Shown here: in pieces, positions 20,539 to 32,940 of the stretch
Numbering within the stretch: the first letter of the stretch is position 1
Layout of the letters: each line of letters opens with the position of its first letter
DNA from: Gnetum montanum
Lineage: Eukaryota > Streptophyta > Gnetopsida > Gnetales > Gnetaceae
Length of the DNA: 44,669 bases
Assembly (NCBI GenBank): GCA_015680685.1
Contig: MNCI01030210.1
Location: 10,483-55,151 of the forward strand
Direction: 5' to 3'
Position numbers and translations under genes: made by a program
Notes under the pieces: generated by a model
What the model saw: the letters and a program-made list of their open reading frames with translations, nothing else
What the model was told of the DNA's origin: nothing
The model's database searches: none

Positions 20539-23500
20539 TCACAAATTGACATGGTGTGTTGGGTGTGTCGGTGTAATTGTATATTCAGCGTCTCCTTTGC
20601 TAATTATGTTAAAAGGTAATTCTAACCATGAGACGTCTAGGGGAATGACCCCTATGTCAGTATGCTCTAATGTTTCCATGTTTTGTAATGTTTCCATATC
20701 TTCTACGGGATCATGGTTTGGAGATTGGTTATGATTTTGGTTTTCAACAGGTGTGGCATCCTGTTTAAGCTCGAGAGTAATGTCATCCTGTTTAGGCTCA
20801 TTGAATTCGACCTTTGAGCCTTGGTTTGTGTCTATGTGTGATGAAATGATAGATGTAACCATGTCATCATATATAATTATTTCACCACCCTTGTAACATA
20901 GGTGAATCTCTTGGTGGATGGGTGAAGATACCGCTTTTAATTAGGCTAACTATGGTCGTCCCAATATCAAGTTAAATCTAGGCATCTCGTCTATGACTAC
21001 AAATTTAGTTGACATGGGGAACCGGTCTCCTAATATGAAATCCAAAGTTAGTATTCCTTTGACAACTACGCATGATCCACTGAACTATTTCAGGAATTTT
21101 GTGGAAGTTGGTTTGATTTGCTCAGTTAGCCCTAACTATTTGATGATGGGGTATGGTACTATGTTCGTGGCTGCTCCATCATCTACATGCACACTATGTA
21201 TTTTAAATTGATTTTCTTGTATAGTTATGAACATGGGTGCAGTGGTGAATCCTCCTATTTTTTTATCTATTTTTATATTATCCATTTTGAAGCCTCGTGA
21301 TGTAGCTTTTGATCCTTGATATGGAGACATTATCGCATGAATGCAAGGTTCATTTGCAGGTAAGTCTTCACTGACTGGGATTAATGTTAAAATGTGTACT
21401 AGGGCTTCACGATGGACTTGAGAAGTCATCATTAGGTCATACAAGCTTAAAGATGTGTTTTTTTGTTTAAGTGCCTATGTGACTTGAGTTAGGGCACTAG
21501 CCAAGTCTTTACTATTTGGTGTGCTCTTGTTGGTTGAGACTTGGTCCATTGGACCCAATAGTTGTATCTCTTGTGGAATGGTTTTGGTGTGGTCTAATGT
21601 GACAGTTGGGTTTGATATATCTAGCACTCCTGATTTTTTTTTCGTAGCTCATGCTCAACTCGTCAGTTGTCAGAGCCATAGGTACATCATTTAAGGAAGT
21701 GGGTTTTGGTGGCCCTAATTCAAGACTTCGATGTTCTTTTTCCAGTTGTTTCCTAGTAAGTCTATCAATGAGGCGTTCTCGTGAAGGTTGTGGGGGAACT
21801 GTTGGAGCTTGAATATCAGGTTGTTTTGGGACTCGGATTACGAATGGAGCGAGTCGAGGTTGCGGTTGAACAGTTGGAGGTGGTTGTGTGTCAGGGTGTT
21901 TAGGCATCCTGATGATGAATGGGGTCAGTTTGGTTTGTGGTTGAGGAGTAGGAGTTTGAAGATCAGGGTTTTTGGGTACCTTGATTATGAAGGACGTTGG
22001 TCAATTTTGTGGTTGTACCTCTGTGGTTGCAACCACGGGTGGCACCTCGACCACAAAGGGAGTGGGCCGGGTAGGTGGTTGAACATTTTTGGTTACATTA
22101 GCACGGGGTACATGAATGACGAATGGTTTTTAAGGGGTAGGTGGATTGTATGTGAGGTAGAAAGATTATGGGGATGATGTCGATGCTATAGGAGGGACAC
22201 GAATCATGAAAGGTTTTGTGGGCATACCTTGCTCATTTCTGACATGGATCATGTTAATAATGTAAGGAAATTTCTTAGTATTAAGGGGATCTTTGTACAC
22301 ACCCATAGATTGATTCTGCTGTTTAATAGGGTTGGCATCATCAAATGTTATTTCACCCCTATCAATCATACATTGTATGTCTTGTTTGAGAGTGAAACAA
22401 TAATTAGTGCCATGCCCATTCCGTTGATGGTACTCGCGAAATCGATCTAGTCTAAAGCCTCTTGGAATAGGAGGCTCATTTGGAGTTGCCAAGCTTGGGT
22501 TTTTGACCAATTCACAGAATCGGTCGTGTCTCTAGGCTGCCGCTGGAGATAGCTACTTGTGTTTAATGGTCCCAACCTTCAAAAGTTGATCTAACAACTG
22601 GGAAGGCTTCATGGGAAGCGGTGTGTACTGAGCAGGGTCTTTCCTCTCAAACGTATATTCATGACCTATGTTAGTAGCTTGTGTGGTAGATGGTTTAGGT
22701 GTGTGTTCAAGAGTGGTTCTCTCATAGTTAATTGGAGTAGTAGCTGTTTTGCCTTGCTATCCCATGTTGGTAGGTTGAGTCTCTGCTACTGCTACTACTA
22801 TTGCTTTAGCCTTTTCTTTATCTTTTTTAGTGTGTTGATTTTTAAAGGTTGACTAAGCAGGGTCATGACTATTTTGGGCTACCTCTTCTATATTTTTAAT
22901 CTATACAAAAGCTTGGCTTAGAGTGCACTCATTTAGATAGTACAGTTTTGATTTGACAAAATCATTCACGGCTCCCTTAAGAATCGTAGGAAGGTATGTT
23001 TCTGGGATTGGCTCATGAAGTTCGTTGAGTGCGGCACTCCATCTTTGGATAAATTTTTGTATAGGTTCAAGGGGTGCTTGTTTTACCTATATTAGACTAT
23101 CCAAGGTTGCTTTAGGTTTCAGGTTGTATTTAAATCTAGTAAAGAACTAGTGTAAGAGATCCTCCAAAGAGGATATGGAGTTATGAGGCAAGGCTCAGTA
23201 CCAGTCTAATGCTCTGCCAGCGAGGGACATGGTGAATACATGCAAGATTGTGTGGGGCCAAGCCTGAAGAAACAGGCATTCTAGTCTAAATGTGACTAGA
23301 TGGGTGTTGGGGTCTCCTTCCCCGTTGTATTTGGTTAGTTGAGGCAAAGAAACTCCTTTGGGCAAGGTCAATGGTGGTACCAACGAGCTAATAGGATCAT
23401 CTTAGTAAAATTATAATACTTTAAGCTCTTCATTGTTAGTGGTTTTGAGGCGTTTTACCTCATCAGTGAGCTCTTGCATAATCTTTTTGGCTTTGGCCCA

Positions 23501-24572
23501 TTCTTGGGCACTTGGTGGAGAAGTAGGTTGGCTAGTTTGAGTGCCGTACAAATTAGACTGTTGTACGGTTGGTAGGAATGGTGATTGTTGAGTGATCGGA
23601 GGTTGCACTTGTGGAATATTTACAATGGGTGCTACTAAGGGCAGCATACCATAAGGTGTAGGTTATTGTTGTTGTTGTTGTACAACAAGGGGGGGGGGGG
23701 CGGCATTGGCCAATTGTGGATTGTGAAGGGAGACTTTGTACTTGGTGTTGTATTGGAGGAGCCAGGGGTGTGGTATGAACCTACACTCGTGGGATGAAGT
23801 GTGTAGATGTGGAAGCGGGTATCATGGATGACATCTTGATTACTTAGGGTGGGAAAGTTGCTCCTACATTAGTTTGAGAGGGGGGTTGTTGGGGTCACAC
23901 TTGTAAGAGAGGGGATAACATGGTGACCGGAGGAATAGTGGGGATGGGTATATTGAATTGAGTAGTGGTCATAGGGAGAGTGGGAATAAGAGTGGGTGCT
24001 TCCTATTGGGGAATATGTGCTTGAGTGCTTTTAACTACATGAAGAGATATGGTTTCTACCATGAAAGGGTGAAATAACGAGTTTGCCTAAGTATGTGAAC
24101 TGAGAGTATGATATAAATCCTCGTGTTCGGATTGAGCCGCAAAATTATCTTCCTCATCTCCATTTTGAGATTCTATGGTGGGTTGGCGTGAGGGTTGGTT
24201 CCTTTCCATGAGGAGTTGTGATAGGAGTTCATGGTGGGATTCAGTGAGTGGGATGACATTGTAGGTGGTGGGAATGAAGTCATGACCTCCTTTGTAAATT
24301 AGCTCATAGTGTCTCTTTGCTTCCAACTTGGCTTGGTCAATGGCCAGGTTAGCTTGAATTTTAACATAAATAAAGTTATATTTTTCAGGCGTTAAGATGG
24401 TGAACATGAGATCTTTACCTTGCAGCCTCAATGACCGATGAGATGACCCTTGAGGATTCATCTTGCCAAGGGTGACCATGGACTTGGTGGTAGTGACGAG
24501 ACCTGAGATTGTAGTACCGAAGTTGACAACAGGCATGGTGGTGGTGTTGGTGTGCACAAGGTCCATTGTCAA
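20539..24572 (-). pseudogene. Tat-like gag-protease pseudogene, element E2
   Basis: In coding order it has the N-terminal block (EKYNFIYVK...YELIYKGGHDFIPT..NVIPLT, 24270-24400), a Pro/Gln-rich stretch and a capsid domain (LPQLTKYNGEGDPNTHLVTF, SLAGRALDWY, RWSAALNELHEP). In the zinc knuckle (22400-22450) the first Cys is Arg. Six PFVIRVP-type repeats (21790-22215) precede the protease, which has VDDGAATN (Asp near 21181) and RFNLILG. The acidic C-terminal tail with VSWLELPF ends at 20539. Two frameshifts are located by frame comparison, one between 23650 and 24087 (a G12 run lies at 23689-23700) and one at a T9 run (21634-21642). No reverse transcriptase follows. Confidence 0.8.
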
Positions 24573-24608
24573 AGTGTCTAGATGTAACAGCGTAAGTGAA
24601 AGAAAATA

Positions 24609-24733
24609 AATGGCTAAGTGTCAGAGAGAGAAAATATGGCTAAGTGTTAGAGAGAGAAAATATGGCTAAGTGTTAGAGAGAGAAAATATGGCTAAGTGTT
24701 GAAGAGAGGAAATATGGCTAAGTGTTGAATAGC
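24609..24733. repeat. 26-bp tandem repeat, about 4.8 copies
   Basis: The unit TATGGCTAAGTGTTAGAGAGAGAAAA starts at 24609, 24635, 24661, 24687 and 24713 with few changes. It lies in the 5' leader of E2, between PBS and gag. The rest of the leader (24734-25312) has no supported gene. Confidence 0.9.
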
Positions 24734-25312
24734 ATATAAGGAGTTTCAGCGTATAAAAATGTACTACAACGTATAAACACCAGGAATAGTGTACAAGGAG
24801 TTTCAATAGGTGCAACATATAATTAATGTGCACAATGTATAAGGTAGAGTGAGGAGTAGCGTGACCAATGGCAGCGTGACCAACGACAACATGTGTAAAC
24901 CAGGTACAACTTCTAAAGCTAAGGCATAACATCTGGACACTGGACGGGGCACCTGGGTGAGAAAACTAAGTGCTAGATGCAACGTTTGAGAAGAAAACTA
25001 GATCTGGATGTTGTGAATAGCGCCAGAAAAGAGAGAAGGATGAGGGATGCTGTAAACAATGTCTGAAACTGGCAGGGAGTGCAGGACATTGAGGGTAGTG
25101 TTTAGATTTGAGAGGGAAAGATGTAGGACGCTGTGATTCAAGCAGGAACGTTTCTGGAAAACTCTGAAACAACGTTTGGACTGGATAATAGGATTTATCA
25201 GCAGGAAATAGCACATAAACGTTGGAAACAAGGTAGCGTAGCAATGCTGAAAATCATAGTAGCATGTGAACGCTAGATCTAGGATGCTAACAGGTGGATC
25301 TAACAAAGAAAT

Positions 25313-25331
25313 GGCCCTCCTTCTAGCACCA
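25313..25331 (-). other. Primer binding site, E2
   Basis: The minus strand reads TGGTGCTAGAAGGAGGGCC, 6 nt from the LTR end at 25338. Confidence 0.75.
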
Positions 25332-25902
25332 ATTTATTGTACCGTCTGAAATCATCGGTGAGAGGCTAGAATGAATGGACACCGAGAGATCTACAAATGA
25401 AATAGTAAGATCCTAACTTTTCCTAAGGGCAAGATGAAAATCAACAGAGGTAGAGTGCCTTGAATGGTCCTCACATGGATCAAATGAGGACTTCCCCAAA
25501 CGTACACAATTGCAATGCGTTGGGTTATACGTAAACAAATGCAAAACTGAACGTAAATGAATGAAAGAGAATGTAAACTATTTAAATGATAAATAATGAA
25601 AATAGGAAAAACATGAATAGGAACAATAATGTAAACTGTAAGAATTTGGACAATAATGCAAACTGTTTGTATTGATAAACAATTAGAATGTGCACCAGTC
25701 AGAACACAATTGCAGAGTGGTCACAAGGTAAATGTTTAGCCCTGATGGATGAGAACGGATGCTAGGAAGATGTAGGTTTTGGATTGCAGGTGTACAATGT
25801 CGAAGTATGTATGAAGCTCCGCATATGAGATTAATGCCCAGATTTCTTCAGTGTGTGAGATTCCAATTTTTCCGAACCTTGATCTACTGGAAAAATAGAA
25901 GA

Positions 25903-25908
25903 TTTATA
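25903..25908 (-). promoter_or_regulatory. LTR2 TATA box
   Basis: The minus strand reads CCCTATAAATCTTC, 565 bp from the LTR end. Confidence 0.6.
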
Positions 25909-26315
25909 GGGTTTTGGGCATGAGATTCGGATCTAGGAGAAGATTAGTGGCTACGGGGTGAGAAAAATTTGGATCGGGTGATAGGTGTGTGCATTGACTG
26001 GATGCATGAAATGTTACAATGTATAGGGTGCAGTGTGACCAAGATCTCTTATGCTGGCGTGTGTAATCCACAGCATAAGAGCTTGATATGTTGAAAAATG
26101 CAAAATGTACAAAGAATATTAAAGTATAAGAGTGGATCAGGATGTCTGGCCTCCAGATCTACAAATCTATGTTATTTTTGCTCCACCAAGGCCTCTAGCA
26201 TGCATGGATCTGGCTCTAGCATGTCTGTAGTATGTCCTAGCATCAACATCTAGCATCCAGCATCCCAGCGTCCCAGTGTTTACGCTATGCATATGCTGGC
26301 ATCAGGGTGCCAGCT

Positions 26316-27280
26316 TGACCATCAGCATGTCCAATGTTTATGATGCATTTTGAGCTTATTTTTGACCTATGAGACCCATTTTTAGAGTGGATCTGCATGC
26401 TTGAGGTTGATAGGGTTCTGCATGTCTATTTTGAGCTAATTTGAAGGCTATTTTAACATAATTTTGGTTAGTCAAGCTGTGGTCACGCTACCCAGCATGA
26501 CCTCAGCGTGACTAAGTGTTTATGCGCTATTTTGAGCTGATTTTTGGATGTTGATGCCTGTTTGTAGATGCTCAATTGTTGCCTACTCTTCAAGGTGTCC
26601 TGGATGCTAATTTTGACTCCATTTTGTTTCTATTTTAGGCCTATTTCGTTTGGTCACGCTGTGGTCATGCTGTACAGCGTGACCAAAATGTGACTCCATC
26701 ATGAACAACTAAAAGTATCATATTTGAACCCAAAATTTTGATTTTTTGGAGCCTCTAATCATAAAAAACTACTACCCAACCCCTGGGAGTCAAATCCATG
26801 TTGAAATTTTTCCTTGAGACGCCTGAATTGGGTTGTTTTAGCTTGGTCATGCTGCTCATACTCTGTGCAGCGTCTAAAAATGTAACTCCAGCGTAATCAA
26901 CTGAAAAAACCTCATTTAAGGCCCAAATCTTGATTTTATAGAGGCTGGGAGCTACTGGGGAACTTGGTGAAGGTTATGGAGGGTCCTTGTGCTTGATTTT
27001 GGCCTATTTTGACCTAGTTTCAGGGCTCCAAATGTTGGTGACGCTGATCCTTACGCTGTGCAGCGTAAGAAAATGTAGCTCCAGCATAATCAACTTAAAA
27101 CACCTCATTTAAGGCCCAGATCTTGATTTTCTAAAACTTGGGAGCTACTGGGGACCTTGGTGAAGGTCATGGGGGGTCCTTGTGCTCAATTTTAGTCTAT
27201 TTTGACTCAGTTTCAGGGCTCCAAAAGTTGGTGACGCTGCTCCTTACGCTGTGCAACGTAAGAAAATGTACTTAGCCAAA
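26316..27280. repeat. Tandem repeat of about 190 bp in LTR2 U3
   Basis: A landmark CAGCGT/CAGCAT starts at 26323, 26504, 26675, 26868, 27061 and (as CAACGT) 27254. Intervals are 181, 171, 193, 193 and 193 bp. The last units share CATTTAAGGCCCA, GGGAGCTACTGGGG, GGGTCCTTGTGCT and GTTTCAGGGCTCCAAA. The landmark is the right arm of a hairpin. At 27050-27069 it is perfect, with 9-bp arms CTTACGCTG and CAGCGTAAG separated by 2 bp. Confidence 0.85.
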
Positions 27281-27447
27281 ATTGCACTTTTTGACCTTGA
27301 AACTAATGATTCTTGGCACCAAGACTTGCCTTCATGATCTATGGGCCCCAGGGGAACCTTGCTTGCTCCATGGTGGGCTATTTGAAGCCACTTTAGAGGC
27401 TCTAAAGTTGTCTAGAAGTGTTGCTGAAATTTTTGTGGTGTTTCAAC

Positions 27448-28931
27448 ATGGCAGATGAAGACGAGCGGGAAGCCACTGAAGTGTTAAGGCAACTTGAGGA
27501 AGAAGGGTTGCAGTTTGAAGATGGTAAGTTTGAGCATTTATTTGATGATGTGCAGATGGGCAATCCCCTCACTCTCACATCTGAGGGGTTGTTGGGTAGG
27601 AGCTTTGCACTGCCATCTTTGTTTCTTTTATTTTGAGGTTTTTGTGATTTTTATTCTCTCTTTGGCTATTGGTTTTTTGATTATTAGAAAGTGTATTATG
27701 TTGTTGTAGTTGGTGCTTCTATTGAATGCCTAGCATCAGCATCCACCTTCCGTACACAACTGTGGATGGAAACTTTAGATAAGTTTTCCTTCATGCAAGG
27801 CATGGTGGATGATATGATAGACCACATCAAACAAAAAAACCCTAAGATTGGTATGTTTATTTCATATCATCATATTTTCCTCTTTTTTTCTACTAATTTT
27901 CTTTTTTTTTTTATAACTAATGTAATTTCACCTATTATGGAATAATAGACTTGCAACTTAAATGGATCCCGAATAGAGAAGTCCAAGTTAATGTCATACT
28001 TGAGTTTCCCCCCAAAGTGGAGTAGGTGCCTCATTGTGTATACGACAAGGCAAGCTAGTGCACGTTGTACTCCACATGAGCATTGTGGGAGTGTAGGCAT
28101 GTAAATAAGCACTTATGGAGACGAGTGCAAGAGCTTCAAGAAAAGGGGATGAACTAGTAGGCAAGACTGGAAGACCTACAGTCATGCTACGACTTCTTGG
28201 TGGCATGTGATAACCCAGATGCTAACTGGCACACGATGAAAATCGATTATGCCAAGTATAGGTTAGTTTTTCATGGAAAAAATGAGGCCACTCACGAGGT
28301 TATTGAACAACAACTATAGATGGGCCTCTTGGTGAGAAAAAATCAAAATTGGAAGGACTATAGTGCAAAGGTATATTAGTGGGGACAAATGTAAAAGAAT
28401 CACAAACATCACTACAAGAAAGAGCTTGAAGCATCCCACAAGAAGTACAAAGATGAGTTTGTGGGGCATCGATGCCATGAGATATTTCTTGATGCGATTG
28501 GTGCTACACAGGCTTACAAACTATTTGTGATCAATGTAGTGGTGACTGAGTCTTCAGAAAGACAGATCACTATACCTTCTAGAGAGATAACTTCTGCAAC
28601 ATTTTTGCGAGGGCTACCCACATGGACGACCATAGAAAAAGGAAAAACAATCATGGGAATTGACTTGGGTGAGGAGGACTAGACATGTATGTCAGAGGAT
28701 GAAATCCTTTGATTCCTAGAGGCTAGCCTCAATAGGATGCCCCCAGACATGGATGCGGGTCCTTCTTAGGCTGGCTTAGCTTGCTTTATTGTTGTTTTAC
28801 TTTATTTTAATTTCACATGTCACCTCATTTATTGACTAATTTATTGTTTTATTCTTTATTTGACAAAGGTTCTAGGTGAGGGTGCAGGACCTAGTGGAGC
28901 AGCAGATGAAGAAGAAGGAGAAGGTCCCTAG
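27448..28931 (+). pseudogene. Four-exon antisense gene inside E3
   Basis: The gene is on the strand opposite to the retrotransposon. The proposed exons are 27448-27595, 27710-27850, 27949-28769 and 28869-28931. Introns are 114, 98 and 99 bp. Intron 1 is GT-AG, intron 2 is GT-AG with a TAACTAAT branch-like site and a T tract, and intron 3 starts GC in E3 but GT in the E4 copy. Exon lengths sum to 1173 nt, giving 390 codons plus stop with every junction in phase. Exon 3 stays in one frame for 821 nt but has about 11 stops; exons 1, 2 and 4 have none inside. The protein starts MADEDEREATEVLRQLEEEG. Its middle is Lys/Glu/Gln-rich and probably coiled coil. It ends acidic (GPSGAADEEEGEGP). No known domain is recognised. 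Some Tat-group elements are reported to carry an antisense ORF at this place, so a related accessory gene is the likeliest reading. Confidence 0.6.
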
Positions 28932-29164
28932 CCCTTATCGCACACTGCAGGTTGAAATGCTTAAGACGTAGCCTTACTATCGGGAAATTTTGTGCTTTTT
29001 TGGATATTTCATATTTTGGGTGTAATTTTGATCTATGTATCTTATTGATAATTTAATGAAGGTATGACAGTTATTTTCTTTTCATTTTGTTATTTTTTTA
29101 TGTAATATTATTGTAATTTTAACTTATGATTTGGTTTATGCAATTAGGCCCTTTATGAGCCCCA

Positions 29165-29345
29165 TGACAAAAGCACCATCACTAGTTTAAGGCCATTTTG
29201 GTCCATTGGGTGAAAGGAAGTTGGTTGCTAGTTTTAGGCCTTTGTTGACCATGTGATAATTTAAGGCCTTTTCAAGCTACATGACAGTTTAAGGCCTTTC
29301 TGGACCCCATGGTAGTGTAAGGCCTTTTTGGGTTGCATTGTGAAC
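29165..29345. repeat. AGTTTAAGGCC tandem repeats (E3)
   Basis: Five units begin AGTTTAAGGCCATTTTGG, AGTTTTAGGCCTTTG, AATTTAAGGCCTTTTCAAGC, AGTTTAAGGCCTTTCTGGAC and AGTGTAAGGCCTTTTTGGG, 28-45 bp apart. They separate the 3' end of the antisense gene from the 3' end of gag-protease. The stretch 28932-29164 is the AT-rich 3' flank of the antisense gene and is conserved in E4 (39000-39180). Confidence 0.75.
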
Positions 29346-29420
29346 AATAACACAAGTCATAACTATAAAGATGAATTGACAAAAGGCAAGTTAGACATGT
29401 GAGCAAATTAGGGACATGCA

Positions 29421-32400
29421 CTAGTCATGTAGATGCTTGCTAACCTGATGCAAGTTAAGTGGTGCATAAGGCCTAGGAGGCACAAGATGGTATTCCCCTA
29501 AACATTCATCTGCTACGGAGAAGGACAATTCTACCCATAGAGCTTCCTCATGGAGGTCACTTGCCTTTCTTGGCTTTTTAACATTAACTAAACGACATTG
29601 ACCTTCTTTACAAATAGGTGGTGTAGCTTTGGAGAACCCTACCTCTGACCCTTATTTGGTATCTATGTTGTTAATGGTCGGAGGGGCTACATTGTCATCA
29701 AAGATCACCATCTCCCCGCCCTTGTAGGGTAAGTGGATCTCTTGGTGGATAGGTGAAGAAATGACTCATAGTTGGGCTGACCAAGACCTCCCCAAGATTA
29801 GGTTGAAGCCAGGCATTTCTTCAACCATGATGAATTCAACATTTGTGGGGAACTGCTCCCCTACCACAAAATCTATCATCACTATCGCTTTGATGACAAC
29901 ACGTGCTCCATTGAAGGACCTCAAACATGTCATTGTTATCAGCCTAATCTAATCAACTAGGCCAAGTTTGTCGATGATAGGGAATGGGATAATATTGGTT
30001 GCTGTCCCATCATCAACATGCACCCTACAAATTTTGTATTGACCTACACAAATTGTTATGAACGTGGGTGCAGTGGTTACCTAACCCTTTTCAAGGTCAG
30101 CTTTGACTACCATATTGTGAAATGTCAAGGGTGTTGACCTTGACTCTTTGGTTGTAGGTGGGAGCATTATGGAATGGATGGCATTTTCATTTTCTGGAAT
30201 ATCTTCCTTAATAGGAATAGATGCCAACATGTGAACCAAGGCCTCATGGTGAGTAGGAGAGGCCATGATCAAGTTGTATAGGCTCAAAGTTATGTTTTTC
30301 TATTTTAGAGCCTATTTAGCTTGTGCCAGCGCATCTAACAAATCTTTTCCACCATCTATTATTTTGGTGGTCTTTACCTCCTCCATGCATCCTAAGAGAT
30401 AGGTCTCTTAGGAAGGAGATTTGATTTTTGGTTGTGCAGGGGGCCTTTGAGCCTTGACACTTGTCTATCTGCTATCTGTGTTGGTGTTAGTGACCTAAGA
30501 AAATGAGGACATGGGGATAGCTAATAAGGGAATGACCTTAGGAGGACCTAGCTCCATGTGCTCCCTAGTCATTTTGTTAGCTAGATGCTCATCACGACTC
30601 CTTGGGCAGGAAGGTCATGATGTAGTTTCCACCATTAAACCCCAGGAAAATGAGAGGTCTACATGTTTTAGCACCCTAATGACAAAAGATGTTTGGGTCA
30701 CCATCATTGCAATGTGCTACAAGGCCCTAACCACAAAGGGTATCATGGGCATCCAAGGTGGTGCCTTGATGACAAAAGGGGACTATGGTCTAGTTGACAC
30801 TGAGGCCCCAGTGTCATTTGAGGGCACATGAACCATTCATGGTTCATGTGCTAGTTCTACATCATCATCAATAGTGATAGCATTGATGATGTAACCTACA
30901 TCGCTGGCATTGAGTGGGTTATTGTAGACCTTCATGGACTGGTTCTCTGGCTAGATAGGATTTCTTTCATCAAGGACTAGTTTTCCTTGATCAATTATGC
31001 ATTGAATGTCATCTATCAATGCCAAATAGTAATCTGTGTCATGGCCATGCAATAGGTGGTAGTTGCAAAACCAATCCAATCTGAAATTCTTAGGGACCAG
31101 AGGCTCATTTGGCATAGTCGTAGAAGGATTTTTGAGGACTTCACAATACCTCTCATGGCATTTTTGTGTGTCCTCCAACATTTTTTTATGTTGAATGCAT
31201 CCCACACTAAGTAATTGATTTAAGAGCTTTGATAACTTGATAGGAAATGGGATGCACTTTGAGTGATCCTTATGCTCAAAGTTTGGCCTTTGGGTAGCTT
31301 GCCCTATGGTTGTTGATGATGCGAGCTAATTGGTTTCCATGGTGCTAGAACTTGAAGCCTTGTTGTTGTTGGCTAGGTCTTTAGGCACCTTGGCTGATGG
31401 CTTGTTGTTGTTGGGTTTGGCTTCATTAGCCACAACTACAACGATTGTTGTGGCCTTTCCCTTTCCTTTGTCTTTTCTCGCATTTTCATTTTTGTAGGCC
31501 ACATAGGCTGGGTCCCTACTAGCTTTTGCTACATCTTGTATGCTCTTTGTTTGAGAAAAAGCTTAGCTAAGAGAACACAGGGCTAAGTAGTGTAGCTTTA
31601 ATTTGATAAAATCATTTACTACACCCTTGAAGATAGCCAGTAGGTGGATTTTAGCTATCAACTCATGAATTTCATTGAGGGAGGCACTCCAACATTATAT
31701 AAAATTTTGCATTGGCTCTAATGCCCCTTGTTTGACATTAATCAGTTGGTCTAATGTGGCCTGAAGCTTCAAGTTATACTTGAAGTGAATCAAAAACTAG
31801 CTTAGTAGCTCTTCTAAAGTTGAAATGGAAGCTCTAGGGAGCACATGATACTAGTCAAGAGCTTTGATAGTGAGGGAAATGGCAAAAATGTGGATGATTC
31901 CATGTGGCCACACTTGCATAAGTAGACACTCAAAATAGAAAGTCACCAAGTGGGTATTGGGTTTCCCTTCACAGTTGTATTTTGTGAATTGGGGGAGTTG
32001 GATCATAGGAGGTAGTGTTAGTGGAAGGACCACAAGACTGATGGGATCATCTTGATAGAAGTCCATTACATAGACCAATTTTGAGTTGGCCACTATAAGT
32101 CATCTAACTTCCTCTGTGAGAGTTTGAATGCTTGATCCAAACTTAGAGATGCTGCAGAGGGTTGCATTGGTTGTTCTATTGGTGGTGCCATTAGAGCAAC
32201 CCATAGCCCTATTGTAGGCTATGCCACCATGTGTGATGCTTGGTGAGTCTTTTGTTTTGTGCACTATAACACATGTGATAGTTGTATCGTGCATACAGAA
32301 ATTGCAGCCCACCATGTGGTTGGGGGTGGGGCTGTTATTGGTGGTGGGACTGAGATGGCTGGGATAAAGGGCATGTGCCTAATCTTTGGCTGCGATATGA

Positions 32401-32940
32401 GCATGGTGTGCACATATGGCAACATTGATGTCATAGATGTTGGCTGGGAAGGTTGAAAAAATTGTAAGGGGATGACAAAGGGGAAAGAAGCAAAAGGTCC
32501 TGTGCTTTGTTGCACAGGTAGGACATGGTGGCTAGCTACCACTAGTGGGGACTTATGTTGTGGAAGTGTCATAGCTACCTCAAAGAAGGTAGAGGACTGT
32601 GATTGGTGTGGTATGAAATGAAGGCAAGCTATTGGACTGAGATGTAGAATGGAACACAACTATCAGAATGGATTTTAAACTCCTCCTACCCATCTTGCAG
32701 AGGCTCATCATAGTTTGATACCATGTCTTGCTCTTTCAGCTCACTCACCCTAATGAGTTGGTCTAAGATCCACTTGAAGTTGTCAGTGAGTGGTATGATC
32801 ATGTTAGGGGTGGGGATGAACTTCCTCCTATTTTGATAAATGATTTTGAAACTACACTTTACTTCTATTTTTTGGAGATGTAATGATAAGCCTACCTGAA
32901 GCTTCATGTAAAGGAAGTTATACCATTCATCATCTAGCAT
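29421..32940 (-). pseudogene. Tat-like gag-protease pseudogene, element E3
   Basis: It starts with the N-terminal block (DDEWYNFLYMKLQV, IEVK...FKIIYQN..KFIPTP...IPLTDN, 32690-32940), which is one or two frames off the rest. From about 32340 downstream it is a single frame. The capsid region has LPQFTKYNCEGKPNTHLVTF and WSASLNEIHE. The zinc knuckle region is near 31030-31075. A short PFVIRV relic follows. The protease has VDDGTATN (Asp near 30012) and GFNLILGRSW. The C-terminal tail (VELSFSVADE...LNLHQVSKHLHD) ends at TAG 29421. Stops are mostly TAG. It is close to E4 (roughly 85 percent by eye). Confidence 0.8.

Larger units (their letters stand above)
25338..27447 (-). mobile_element. LTR between E2 and E3 (LTR2)
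   Basis: The plus-strand start TGTACCGTCTGAAA is the LTR 3' end. It aligns loosely with the other three LTRs (CACCGAGAG, GTGCCTTGAATGGT). A TATA box lies at 25903-25908. U3 is made of roughly 190-bp tandem units with hairpins. The right end is set here just before the ATG of the antisense gene and is uncertain. It is the most diverged of the four LTRs. Confidence 0.65.

Noticed and set aside
21788-22177. 129-codon Trp/Arg/Gly-rich plus-strand frame
   Set aside because: It is the complement of the PFVIRVP repeat region and has no independent signal.
23689-23700. G12 run as a quadruplex regulatory element
   Set aside because: It lies in a Pro-rich gag stretch next to a TTG microsatellite and is better seen as homopolymer slippage or sequencing error.
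24966-25306. Two overlapping minus-strand frames in the E2 leader
   Set aside because: No motif and no counterpart in E1, E3 or E4 leaders; treated as chance.
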